The notes: generated from the sequence alone by a model not told the origin. Positions 1 through 7,300 are shown, counted from the stretch's first letter. The stretch: DNA of 8,185 bases from Anaerolineae bacterium (GCA_021107605.1 JAIOSN010000103.1:1-8185); one strand, 5' to 3'. Program-made: numbers and translations.

Positions 1-21
1 GAGAAAGCGGCCCGGCGTCAT
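1..21 (-). CDS. Possible start of a further operon gene, partial (7 codons; perhaps beta-phosphoglucomutase)
   Basis: An ATG at 21-19 opens a frame reading MTPGRFL to the window edge. It lies 19 bp after the phosphorylase stop, on the same strand. A purine-rich AAGGGG sits about 14 bases upstream, farther than an ideal ribosome site, so the exact start is uncertain. Seven residues do not identify a protein. The suggestion of beta-phosphoglucomutase rests only on the known habit of family GH65 phosphorylases to be followed by this HAD-superfamily enzyme, which converts beta-glucose 1-phosphate to glucose 6-phosphate. It could equally be another gene or no gene. Confidence 0.25.
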
Positions 22-40
22 TTTGTCGAAGGATACCCCT

Positions 41-997
41 TCAACCTTCCATCCGAACGTCTACACTTTCTAGCTTGCCCCGGTAATAGAACTTGAACGC
101 CAGCCGGGTCCAGCCGTCCGGTAACTGGGGATGGGTCTCCCAACCATTCTCGTGGATCCGCAAACCGCCAAATCCCAAAACGGCGGCCTGCCACAACCCA
201 CCCGCACTGGCGCCATGGATACCGTCACCGGCGTTATGGCGCACATCCAGCAAATCGGCGCGCGCCGCCCGCATAAAGTGCTCGTACCCGGCAGCGTGGT
301 CCCCCACACGACAGGCCATGATCGCGCTGATGCTGGGTCCCAGGCTGGAACCGTGCTCGTGATCGGTGCGAGGGCTGTAGTATTCGTAATTGATTCGCAC
401 CTGCTCCAGACTGAAACGCTCGGCCAATGAATACTGGAGCATCAGTACATCCGGCTGTTTGATGATTTGTGTGGCGGCGCAGCCCTCGATACCGAGCAAT
501 TGTGGCATTGATTCCGTCCGGGCCAGATCGCGCAACGTTGCGATATCGGCATCTACCAGGTCGAAATAGCCCGCGAACTGCTCAATCAACCCAGTCTCTG
601 GATTTTCCAGCCAATACATGCAGCTGATGACGTCAGCCCAATGCGCCAGCCGGGCCTCGTTAAGGTCCAGGGCCAGTTGCAGCTCAGCGTGCCGGGCCGG
701 ACATGTCCGTTTCAGCCAGACCAGCAGCTCCAGGGCCGTCGCCAGATGCCATTGGGCCAGAACGTTGGTGAAGGCGTTATCGTCAATGCGATCGTGATAC
801 TCGTCCGGACCGACGACGTTACGGAAATGATATTTGCCGTCATCCTCTAGCTGGGCAGCGCTGGCCCAGAACTTAGCCCCTGCCAACACCAGCTCGGCGC
901 CATAATCCCGCATCCAGGCATCATCGCCGGTGACCCGCCAATATTGCACAGCTCCATAGGCGATGTCTGCAGTGATGTGGATCTCGATGTCGCCGGT
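41..997 (-). other. C-terminal remainder of the GH65 phosphorylase, beyond the internal stop
   Basis: The same reading frame continues for 318 codons after the TGA, ending in its own TGA (43-41). It holds most of the catalytic barrel: GPDEYH with the predicted catalytic Glu506 of the full protein, IKQPDVLMLQY, HGSSLGPS, IHGASAGGLWQAAVLGFGGL, and a short beta-rich tail. An internal GTG at 949-947 could open a separate 302-residue product, but I see no convincing ribosome site for it and it starts inside the barrel. It is better read as part of the interrupted gene than as a gene of its own. Confidence 0.6.
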
Positions 998-1000
998 TCA
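998..1000 (-). other. In-frame TGA (codon 440) inside the phosphorylase
   Basis: Read on the minus strand the codons run CGC ATT TGA ACC GGC GAC. The segments before 1000 and after 998 share the same frame, so one base substitution explains the break, most simply CGA (Arg) or TGG (Trp) to TGA. Genes elsewhere in the window end with TGA (3495-3497, 7971-7973, 41-43), and tryptophan is written TGG throughout, so TGA is a stop in this genome. Confidence 0.9.
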
Positions 1001-2317
1001 AATGCGGATGAGTTGCCGCCGATCAGTAGCAGATGTCCCCCAGATCGGCGTGACCTCGCGGCCATCCCCGGCGCTTTCCCAGGGGAACTGTGCGCCTTCG
1101 TAGCCGTTGGCTTGAGCCTTTTCTCGCGCGCCCGGCAGATTGTGCCAGCGGTACATCAACATGTTGCGGGCCAACGCCGGTTGAGTGAAAGTGAACAGCG
1201 GCAACATGAAGCTCTCGGTATCCCAGAATATGTGATGCCGGTAGCCGAACCCGCTCAACGTCTTAGCGCCGATGCTGGCCCGGTCGGTGTGGCGTGGTGC
1301 GGCGATCAGCAGTTGGAAAATGTTGAAGCGCAAGGCCAGTTGGGCCTCAATGTCACCTTCCACCACCACGTCCGAGGCCTCCCAATACCTGGCCCACTCA
1401 GCATCGCTGGCGGCGCGTAGAGCCGCATAACCTTGCGTTGCGGCCTCTTGAGCCACAATCGTGGCTTCCCGCACCGGGTCGGCGGACTCGTTACCGGTGA
1501 CCACACCGACGAACTTGTCCAGGGTCAAGCTCTCGCCATCCCGTAGCGTGACCCGGCGTTCCACGGCCGGCTGTCCGTCGGCGTCGCAGGTACTCACGGA
1601 CCAAGGAACGGTGCTCTGCGTGTTAACAACCGCCGCCACGGATAGATCAATACCTGTGCTCCGGGTGCGCACCTGCAAGCGCGCCCGGTCCGGCGTCTGT
1701 TCCTGGTCAAGCAACTGCCAGTGCAGCAGACCGGTGTTATCCACGTGAGCGTCCAGTCCGGTGCGCACCCGCAACGCGGCTTCGCCTTCAACTAGCTGAA
1801 CTTGCACCCGTGTGGCCGCAACGTGCGGATCAGTCAGACTGGTAAAGCGCTCGAAACGTAACTCTATGATCGGGCCATCCGGCGCCGGACGCCAGCGCAA
1901 CGCGCGCGAGAGGACACCGGTGCGCAGGTCAAGCTGCCGGCGATAGCTCCGTACCTGGCCCCGGTCTAGCCGAAAACGGACGTCGTTGACCCAAATGTCC
2001 ACTCCCCACCAGCGAGGAATGTTAGCCAGCTCGGTGAAGTTGATTGGCATATCGTCCCATATCCGGTGGATGAAACTGGCCGCTGCGTTACCGGGATACC
2101 CCTCCTCAAAATCGCCCCGCACACACATATAACCGTTACCAATCGTAAACACCGTTTCCTGGTGGTTCTGACTGGCGGGATTGAAGGTTGGTTCGGCCAA
2201 GACCCACGTGGCATCCTCCGATGCGCCCTGGATGTCAACTAGGTCGAAGATGGTGGCTTGCAAATCCATTAAAAGTTCATCTCCTGAGTCGTGAATTGCG
2301 GATTGAGCATTGGACAT
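998..2317 (-). CDS. N-terminal open part of the GH65 phosphorylase (439 residues, truncated product)
   Basis: This is what would be translated if the TGA at 1000-998 acts as a stop. It contains the whole beta-sandwich domain (about residues 30-300), the helical linker, and the first part of the (alpha/alpha)6 barrel through HIFWDTESF and GREVTPIWG. It lacks the general-acid glutamate and the phosphate-binding loops, which lie in the downstream part, so it should have no phosphorylase activity. The barrel would be cut open, so stable folding is doubtful. Confidence 0.6.
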   Translation of the reverse strand: MSNAQSAIHDSGDELLMDLQATIFDLVDIQGASEDATWVLAEPTFNPASQNHQETVFTIGNGYMCVRGDFEEGYPGNAAASFIHRIWDDMPINFTELANIPRWWGVDIWVNDVRFRLDRGQVRSYRRQLDLRTGVLSRALRWRPAPDGPIIELRFERFTSLTDPHVAATRVQVQLVEGEAALRVRTGLDAHVDNTGLLHWQLLDQEQTPDRARLQVRTRSTGIDLSVAAVVNTQSTVPWSVSTCDADGQPAVERRVTLRDGESLTLDKFVGVVTGNESADPVREATIVAQEAATQGYAALRAASDAEWARYWEASDVVVEGDIEAQLALRFNIFQLLIAAPRHTDRASIGAKTLSGFGYRHHIFWDTESFMLPLFTFTQPALARNMLMYRWHNLPGAREKAQANGYEGAQFPWESAGDGREVTPIWGTSATDRRQLIRI

Positions 2318-2333
2318 TGTATGACTTCGTCAT
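2277..2333 (-). CDS. Possible 18-residue leader ORF in front of the phosphorylase
   Basis: In the repressor-phosphorylase gap an ATG at 2333-2331 is preceded 4 bases upstream by AGGGGGG, a fair ribosome site. It encodes MTKSYNVQCSIRNSRLRR and stops at TGA 2279-2277. The stop overlaps the AGGAG site that best serves the alternative phosphorylase start at 2269, eight bases downstream. The layout resembles translational coupling. The peptide resembles nothing I know, and an ORF this short may be chance. It overlaps the longer phosphorylase reading (start 2317) in another frame. Confidence 0.25.
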   Translation of the reverse strand: MTKSYNVQCSIRNSRLRR

Positions 2334-2348
2334 TCTGCCCCCCTACTG

Positions 2349-3377
2349 CTACTCACTACATGGGACAATACTAGAGGCGCGGACGATCAATTCTGGCTGT
2401 AGCAAGATGTGTGGTTTTGCAGAAAGCTGTCCCTTGACGAGATTCACCAGCATGGTCACCAACCGCTCGCCCACTTCAGCGATAGGCTGGCGTAAGCTGG
2501 TCAGCGGGGGACGCAAGAAGCGAGCCATCGGCGCATCGTCGAAGCCAACCACGGCCAGATCACGACCGGGTTCCAGCCCCGCGTCCCAGGCCGCGTTGAG
2601 CACGCCCATGGCCATCAAATCGGTCAAGGCAATGATCGCGCTGGGCCGGTGCGCCGCCGGGAGGGCCAGCAAGCGTAGGGCGGCGGCATACGCATCCGCG
2701 TAGACATTCTCCCGGCGTTCAATCCACTCCGGTTCAACCGGTAATCCGGCTTCTTCCATCGACTCCAGATAACCTTGTAACCGGAACTGGCCGGTCAACG
2801 ATGCTTCAGGCCAGGCTAGACAGGCGATACGCCGGTGCCCTTGTGCGATCAAGTGCTGAATGGCTATCCGCACACCAGCAGTGCCATCCACGTCCACCCA
2901 GGGAAAGTCCCAGTCCACGTTAGAGCGTCCAAAAGCCACAAAGGGGAATTCGTTCTCCAACAATCTATGCACACGCCGGTCGTCCAGGTTAGTGTTGGAG
3001 AGCACGAAGCCATCCACCTGGCCTGTCCGTACCATCTCCGCATAGGTGTCCAACTCGGCATCAACGCTCGAATTAGGAAATGTCAGCAAGTGATAACCAT
3101 GACGAGCTGCGGCCTCGGCCATGGCTTGCAGGAAGCGATCCAGAATGGGATCAAACTGGTCAGGGAAGTTAGGCTGCCAGGAATAGCCGAAGAGGCGGGT
3201 TTCACTGGCCCGTAGGTTGCGGGCGGTGATATTGGCTCGATAGCCCAAGCGCTGGGCCGTTTCCTTAACCTGTCGTTTGGTTTCCGAGGCGACATCTGGG
3301 TAATTATTCAGGGCTTTGGAGACAGCGGAAACGGAGATTCCCAGTTCTGCGGCGATATCCTTAATGGTGACAGACAT
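2349..3377 (-). CDS. LacI-family transcriptional repressor of the phosphorylase operon
   Basis: A 342-residue protein, usual family length. Residues 3-25 form the N-terminal helix-turn-helix (VTIKDIAAELGISVSAVSKA), followed by the hinge region TARNLRASET (51-60) with a leucine fitting the minor-groove intercalating residue. Residues 60-340 are a periplasmic-binding-protein-like sugar-sensing core with family landmarks VDGFVLSNTN (121-130), FVAFGRSN (146-153), HLIAQGHRRIA (175-185), TDLMAMGVLNA (252-262), VGFDDAP (277-283) and TSLRQP (293-298). It should bind DNA as a dimer and release it on binding a sugar. The inducer is unknown, but the phosphorylase next door points to a glucose disaccharide. 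It has a perfect sigma70-type promoter occupied by two matching operators, so it very likely represses itself and the downstream enzyme. A GAGAG sequence about 10 bases before the ATG serves as a weak ribosome site. It ends in TAG. Confidence 0.95.
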   Translation of the reverse strand: MSVTIKDIAAELGISVSAVSKALNNYPDVASETKRQVKETAQRLGYRANITARNLRASETRLFGYSWQPNFPDQFDPILDRFLQAMAEAAARHGYHLLTFPNSSVDAELDTYAEMVRTGQVDGFVLSNTNLDDRRVHRLLENEFPFVAFGRSNVDWDFPWVDVDGTAGVRIAIQHLIAQGHRRIACLAWPEASLTGQFRLQGYLESMEEAGLPVEPEWIERRENVYADAYAAALRLLALPAAHRPSAIIALTDLMAMGVLNAAWDAGLEPGRDLAVVGFDDAPMARFLRPPLTSLRQPIAEVGERLVTMLVNLVKGQLSAKPHILLQPELIVRASSIVPCSE

Positions 3378-3404
3378 GCGATTTTTTCTCTCTTTGCCGG
3401 TTCC

Positions 3405-3418
3405 CTAAAACGTTTTCG
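3405..3418. promoter_or_regulatory. LacI-type operator O1 (downstream of the start site)
   Basis: CTAAAACGTTTTCG has the perfect 10-bp palindrome AAAACGTTTT with the central CG step typical of LacI-family operators. It is the exact reverse complement of the second site at 3437-3450. Relative to the predicted transcription start (near 3422, minus strand) it covers about +5 to +18, where a bound repressor would block promoter escape. Confidence 0.8.
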
Positions 3419-3428
3419 GAGTGTCCGT

Positions 3429-3457
3429 ATTATAATCGAAAACGTTTTAGTTGTCAA
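3429..3457 (-). promoter_or_regulatory. Consensus sigma70-type promoter of the repressor-phosphorylase operon
   Basis: On the minus strand TTGACA (3457-3452) and TATAAT (3434-3429) are separated by exactly 17 bp, matching consensus at all 12 positions. Transcription should start near 3422, giving a leader of about 45 bases before the repressor ATG. The spacer is almost entirely filled by an operator, so RNA polymerase and repressor must compete. Confidence 0.85.
3437..3450. promoter_or_regulatory. LacI-type operator O2 (within the promoter spacer)
   Basis: CGAAAACGTTTTAG lies between the -35 and -10 boxes and is the exact inverted copy of the site at 3405-3418. The dyad centres are 32 bp apart, about three turns of B-DNA, so both sites face the same side of the helix. 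The CGAAAACG half-sites face each other and the imperfect halves face outward. Binding here would occlude polymerase directly. Confidence 0.8.
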
Positions 3458-3494
3458 GAGAGAAAGGTAAATGGGGAGGTAAATAACGGGACTT

Positions 3495-3989
3495 TCAATA
3501 TGACTGAGTCTGCCAGAGCAATCTCTCGCGTAACATCAGATCGGTATTGCGAATTTTGAAAGCGAGTTCCTCAGCAATGTTACGCATGAGATTATAGCCC
3601 AACTCATGATCCTTCTCACACAACCGCAAGAGGTCCTGCCGGCTGACAAACAACAAGCAAGTCTCTGGGGAAGCCGCGCGCGCGGAAGCAGAACGTAGTC
3701 CCCGGTCAACCAAACCAATCTCGCCAAAGGTCTGACCTGGGCGTAAGGTTACAATCCCGGTTGGGCCGGGGACGCGTTGACCGCGCGCCACGATGATGCT
3801 CGGATCAATAATAATCTCCACATGCCCTTCCACGATGATGTAGAGCTCATCGCTGGGAGCGTTCTCCTTTACAATCAACTCACCTTCTTCAAAGCGCACC
3901 TCTTGACAGACGCCAGCAATGGCTTCCAGGTGTTTTTTGGACAACCCGTAAAAAATATCTGTATCTCGCAAAGTACGTAAATACTGCAT
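3495..3989 (-). CDS. Stand-alone cyclic-nucleotide-binding (CRP/FNR-type) domain protein
   Basis: A 164-residue protein made of one cNMP-binding domain. Beta-roll signatures include the segment at 35-55 (EGELIVKENAPSDELYIIVEG) and the phosphate-binding cassette FGEIGLVDRGLRSASARA (88-105). The Glu90 and Arg99-Ser100-Ala101 pattern matches the ribose- and phosphate-contacting Glu and Arg-Ser of E. coli CRP, so ligand binding looks intact. After the C-helix (about 117-160) the protein ends, with no winged-helix DNA-binding domain, so it is probably not itself a transcription factor. It may act through protein contacts. AGGAGG at 4004-3999, nine bases before the ATG, fixes the start. It lies between the tRNA terminator and the repressor promoter, without a strong terminator after it, so some read-through into the sugar operon is possible. 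Its role is unknown. Confidence 0.85.
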   Translation of the reverse strand: MQYLRTLRDTDIFYGLSKKHLEAIAGVCQEVRFEEGELIVKENAPSDELYIIVEGHVEIIIDPSIIVARGQRVPGPTGIVTLRPGQTFGEIGLVDRGLRSASARAASPETCLLFVSRQDLLRLCEKDHELGYNLMRNIAEELAFKIRNTDLMLRERLLWQTQSY

Positions 3990-4067
3990 AAGAGATTCCC
4001 TCCTAAGGATAAGTCCCTAAATTTTTTCGCCAGTTTTTCTGGACGCAGAATTAACGAAACCAGAGCC

Positions 4068-4095
4068 AGTATATCCCGAAAGTGAAGTATAGCAA
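4068..4095 (-). promoter_or_regulatory. Candidate promoter for the cNMP-binding protein
   Basis: On the minus strand TTGCTA (4095-4090) and TATACT (4073-4068) are separated by 16 bp, matching consensus at 4 and 5 of 6 positions. It begins right at the T-tract of the tRNA terminator, giving the next gene an independent start. The predicted leader of about 70 bases contains a small CCAG/CTGG hairpin (4030-4042). Confidence 0.45.
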
Positions 4096-4126
4096 AAACG
4101 GGCAGCCTTATCGGCTGCCCGTTTTT
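4094..4126 (-). terminator. Intrinsic terminator of tRNA-Lys
   Basis: CGGGCAGCC and GGCTGCCCG pair perfectly around a 5-base loop, flanked by A5 on one side and T5 on the other. The stem therefore extends to 14 bp and has a T-tract on either strand. It begins 5 bases after the tRNA 3' end. Symmetry means it could also stop plus-strand transcription, though no plus-strand gene ends here. Confidence 0.93.
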
Positions 4127-4131
4127 GGTAG

Positions 4132-4205
4132 TGACCCGCACAGGATTCGAACCTGCAACCAAGGGTTTAAGAGACCCCTGCTCTGCCAAATTGAGCTAGC
4201 GGGCC
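4132..4205 (-). tRNA. trnK: tRNA-Lys (anticodon CTT)
   Basis: A 74-base cloverleaf is complete: acceptor stem GGCCCGC/GCGGGTC with one G-T pair and discriminator A, D arm GCTC/GAGC, anticodon stem GGGGT/ACCCT with loop CTCTTAA, 5-base variable region, and T arm GCAGG/CCTGT around TTCGAAT. The anticodon CTT (4171-4169) reads AAG lysine codons. The 3' CCA is not encoded (CTA follows the discriminator), so a CCA-adding enzyme must supply it. It is transcribed alone, with its own promoter and terminator. Confidence 0.96.
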
Positions 4206-4233
4206 AGATTTGGATTCGCGCTCAACAAGCGAT

Positions 4234-4261
4234 AATATACCATATCTCTTTTGATTTACAA
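4234..4261 (-). promoter_or_regulatory. Promoter of tRNA-Lys
   Basis: On the minus strand TTGTAA (4261-4256) and TATATT (4239-4234) are 16 bp apart, and a TGG directly before the -10 box makes it an extended -10 element. Transcription would start about 22 bases before the mature tRNA 5' end, leaving a short leader for RNase P to remove. Confidence 0.6.
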
Positions 4262-4283
4262 GCAGATGCAGGACATTTAATCT

Positions 4284-4293
4284 ATGCTACAAT
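4284..4293 (+). promoter_or_regulatory. Candidate extended -10 promoter of the sensor kinase
   Basis: ATGC followed by TACAAT (4288-4293) forms a TGn extended -10 element. No good -35 box is present at 16-18 bp upstream, which such promoters can do without. The start would lie near 4300, leaving a leader of about 30 bases containing the purine-rich AAGGAAGAGAGG that ends 4 bases before the kinase ATG. Confidence 0.4.
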
Positions 4294-4307
4294 AGCAATA
4301 TGCTATT
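4291..4307. repeat. 17-bp perfect palindrome at the kinase promoter
   Basis: AATAGCA and TGCTATT are perfect inverted arms of 7 bp around ATA. The palindrome starts inside the candidate -10 box and covers the predicted start site. It could be a repressor site or a small 5' hairpin; no known operator matches it by eye. Confidence 0.6.
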
Positions 4308-4331
4308 CAGGAAAAAAGGAAGAGAGGCCGG

Positions 4332-7300
4332 ATGAATATTTTTTTCATGACTGGAGAGACCAGAGAAGATAAACATATCATCTCGCAATTGCGAGCGAGC
4401 GGCGATTTTTCCGTCCACCAACTAGCAGATATCCCCAGTTTGTTAGCCGCCTTGGCTGAACAAACTCCTGCTGCGGTTCTCATGCGCGCATCATTGCTCC
4501 AGCAAGCAACCAATTATCTCCACCACGCGGAAAGGGTACCGGCTGCTCCCCCGCTCTTCCTCTTACACCTCCTTGAGGGAGAGGAAGAAGAACCAACACC
4601 GGTATCTCCTGACGCCTCCCCGCACGGAGCTCGCCATCTCTACCTTGCACCGAACGAACTAGAACTACTTCCCCAACAACTCGCAGCGCTGATAACAGAG
4701 AAAGAAGCGACTCTCAACTCCATTCTCCAGACAATTTTCCAATTAAGCCCCCTCTTGCTCACCGAGTTTGATCTGGACAGACTCTTGCAACGCATCATCA
4801 CCGAAACCGTCAAACTACTCCCCCTCGCCGAGTCCGGCAGTCTCCTGCTGCTGGAAGATGATTTCTTTGTCTTCCGTGCGGTGACAGGTTACGATGAACG
4901 GCTGAAAACAGTTCGCTTGCCCAAGGCCCATCCCTTTCTATCCGCACTGCAAGCGGGGGAGACTCTCCACATCCCCAAAATCGCGGCTGAAGATCGTCGG
5001 ATGTTACCCCCAGATTTGGCGCAGCAGTTACATCAATATGGCCACACAGAAGAGATAGAGGATACACTGGTCGTGCCGCTGCGACTGGAGGAAGAACTCA
5101 TCGGCTATCTAACCGTAGATAGTTTTGTCCCCGGTCAAAAATTCAGTTCCACAACGGAGCAAGCGCTCCACTACTTCGCCACGCTGGCTACGATTGCCAT
5201 CCATAATGCACGGCTGTACAGTGCCGAGCAAGCAGCGCGTTCGTTGACGGCGACCTGGCAAGAGATTGGTCATGAACTGACCTCAACCTTAGATCTAGAT
5301 ACGGTGTGGGATCACCTGCTAACCTCCCTTACCCGTTTCATCGACTATGATGCCACCTATGTATTATTAAAAACCAATGCTGATTTCCAAATCGTCCGGT
5401 GGTATGGGCGTAAAACAAAACCAGCTAACGGAATACACGACCCGCATTACTCATTGGAAAAAAACCGCAATCTGCGGATGGCTGCCCAACAACGTGCTCC
5501 AGTATTAGTACACGATACCAGAAAATACACCGGCTGGATTGATACGCCAGGGACAGAGTGGATTCGCTCCCACATCTCCACCCCGCTCTTCCTGCATGAC
5601 GAGCTAGTCGGTTTTATTGAGGCATCCAGCGCTACCACTGCCGCCTTCCAAAAAAAAGATGGTGAGATTTTAGCCTCGCTGGCCCCCCTGGCCGCCATCG
5701 CCTTGCACAACGCCCAACAATACGCGGAGTTACAACAACGCACCGAGACATTAAAGGATATCCGCCAAGTGGGAGTGGAACTGAACACCTATCAAGATAC
5801 CCCCGCAATTCTCCAACGTGCGCTGACCTACGCCATGCACTTCACCCAAGCCACCAGCGCGACCTTCTTTCGTTACGATCCCCAAGAGCAGCGGCTGACT
5901 CAGGCGGAGAGCACCGGGACCGCCAGCGCGGCGGCTGAACACCGCCGCGCGCCCCGTGGGGGAATCGCGGAACAGGCGTGGGCAGCACAGAAACCTATTC
6001 TCTGCTCAGCTGAAAGCGTGTTGCAGGAATCTCCGACTGGCGCAGAGCTGCCGGCCTCGATCGCGCTACCGGTGACTTGGCAAACAAAGCAACTCGGCGT
6101 GTTGACGCTCTGCCATCACACCCGCCGGCCACTCTCCACCCACGAGATAAGACAACTTGACCTCCTCACCCAGCAAATCAGTATGAATCTCTATCGTTCT
6201 TATCTACTGCAAACCCTACGCCGCGACAGAGATAAGATGACGGCGCTAGCCAAGATCGATCAGAAAATCGTGGGGCTAACCCAAACCTCAACAGAAGCCC
6301 TCAAAGCCATCCTGGGATATGCCGTGGAACTAGTGGAAGTCCCCAAAGGTATCATTGCGCTAGCAGAAAATGCCGATCCTGCGCAGATCACCATGCACAC
6401 GCTGGGTCTACAGAACCCTGTGAGCACGATAGAAAAATTCAGAGCGTCCTGGAGCGCTATCTGCCGGTTGCATACCCGCCGGGGAGCAAAAGAGTATATT
6501 GCCATACAAGACCTCTCCCAAGAATTACCGGAGTATCTACAACTTGCCCCTCACGATAAAGGAGCACTGTTGAGCGCCCCGCTCTGGATCCAGGGCGCTG
6601 TCGCCGGCGTGCTGATCCTGATAGATAACCAACCACATCATTGGCAAACTGAGGAGATCACGCTAGCGCGCATGTTAGCGCAGCAAGCAGCTATCGCGCT
6701 AGAAAAGGCACTCTTAATCCAAAAGCTAGAACGACGTTTAGCGGCTACCGAGGCGTTAAATCGCATCTTAAGTACCGTCAACACCCAGCTAGATCAGGAT
6801 GATATTCTCTCATACGCCAGCGAGAAAACCAAGACCTTATTAGGAGTTTCCCTGGTAGCGATCAATCTCTATACAGGAAAACGCTCCTGTACTTACTACC
6901 CGGAACACCCATTGTCTTCTCCAAATCTACTCCAACGTTTCCAAGAGATTCCCCGTCTGCAAAGCATCCTCCGACAACAGGTCACTATCCGCTTCACTGA
7001 CATTCACCAGACCGCCCCCGACATCATCCCGGCGCTACCAGCACCAACGCATGGCCTCTTGCTCATTCCCCTGATAATGCGCGGCGAGGCCATCGGTATT
7101 TTGACGTTGGCGACGGATACTCCCCACCCCTTCACCGAGCATGAGGTCGCGCTGGCCAAATCCATTGCCAATGCTATCACTCCCGCCCTGGAGAATGCTA
7201 AACTCTATCAAGAAGCTCAAGAAGCCCGCCAAAACATTCAACAGGCCTACGACGATCTACACCGCTTAGATATTATGAAATCACAATTCATTCAAAATGT

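Larger units (their letters stand above)
41..2317 (-). pseudogene. Glycoside hydrolase family 65 disaccharide phosphorylase, interrupted by one in-frame TGA
   Basis: The frame covers 758 sense-or-stop codons, the normal length for GH65 maltose, kojibiose, trehalose or nigerose phosphorylases. These cytoplasmic enzymes split an alpha-glucosyl disaccharide with inorganic phosphate into beta-glucose 1-phosphate and glucose. In order it shows the N-terminal beta-sandwich motif ETVFTIGNGY (54-63), the barrel motif HIFWDTESF (362-370), GREVTPIWG (419-427), the general-acid motif GPDEYH with predicted catalytic Glu506, KQPDVL (620-625), and the phosphate-loop motif HGSSLGPS (655-662). Codon 440 (1000-998) is TGA, with family-like sequence directly on both sides (LIRI, then TGDIEIHITADIAY) and no frameshift. 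The gene follows the LacI-family gene by 31 bp and shares its promoter. Met17 (2269) may be the true start: AGGAG lies 11 bases before it, while Met1 has no clear ribosome site. Substrate specificity cannot be read from sequence alone. Family assignment is firm; loss of function depends on the TGA being real. Confidence 0.9.

Noticed and set aside
998..1000. Selenocysteine or alternative-code reading of the internal TGA
   Set aside because: No selenoprotein-like context is expected in GH65, TGA ends other genes here, and all visible tryptophans use TGG.
2188..2703. Plus-strand ORF of 171 codons and other long opposite-strand frames over the sugar operon
   Set aside because: They lie antisense to strongly family-like genes, have low-complexity Arg/Pro/Ser-rich translations and lack ribosome sites.
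3431..3436. Plus-strand TATAAT in the repressor promoter (ATTATAAT is self-complementary) as a divergent promoter
   Set aside because: There is no -35 box at the right distance on the plus strand and no plus-strand gene downstream; the next real gene is on the minus strand.
4132..4205. tRNA-Lys as a phage or island attachment site
   Set aside because: No repeat of the tRNA 3' end and no integrase or other mobile gene appears in the window.
5457..5657. Two A-rich slippery heptamers in the kinase (A AAA AAC near 5458-5464 and eight A near 5650-5657)
   Set aside because: The main frame runs through to a full kinase, the -1 frame after the first site ends within about 25 codons, and no stimulatory hairpin is evident.
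6440..6500. Cys-x-x-His (Cys711, His714) in the fourth GAF domain as a bilin attachment site
   Set aside because: The surrounding residues lack the other phytochrome or cyanobacteriochrome signatures, and the spacing is wrong for the usual Cys-His pair.
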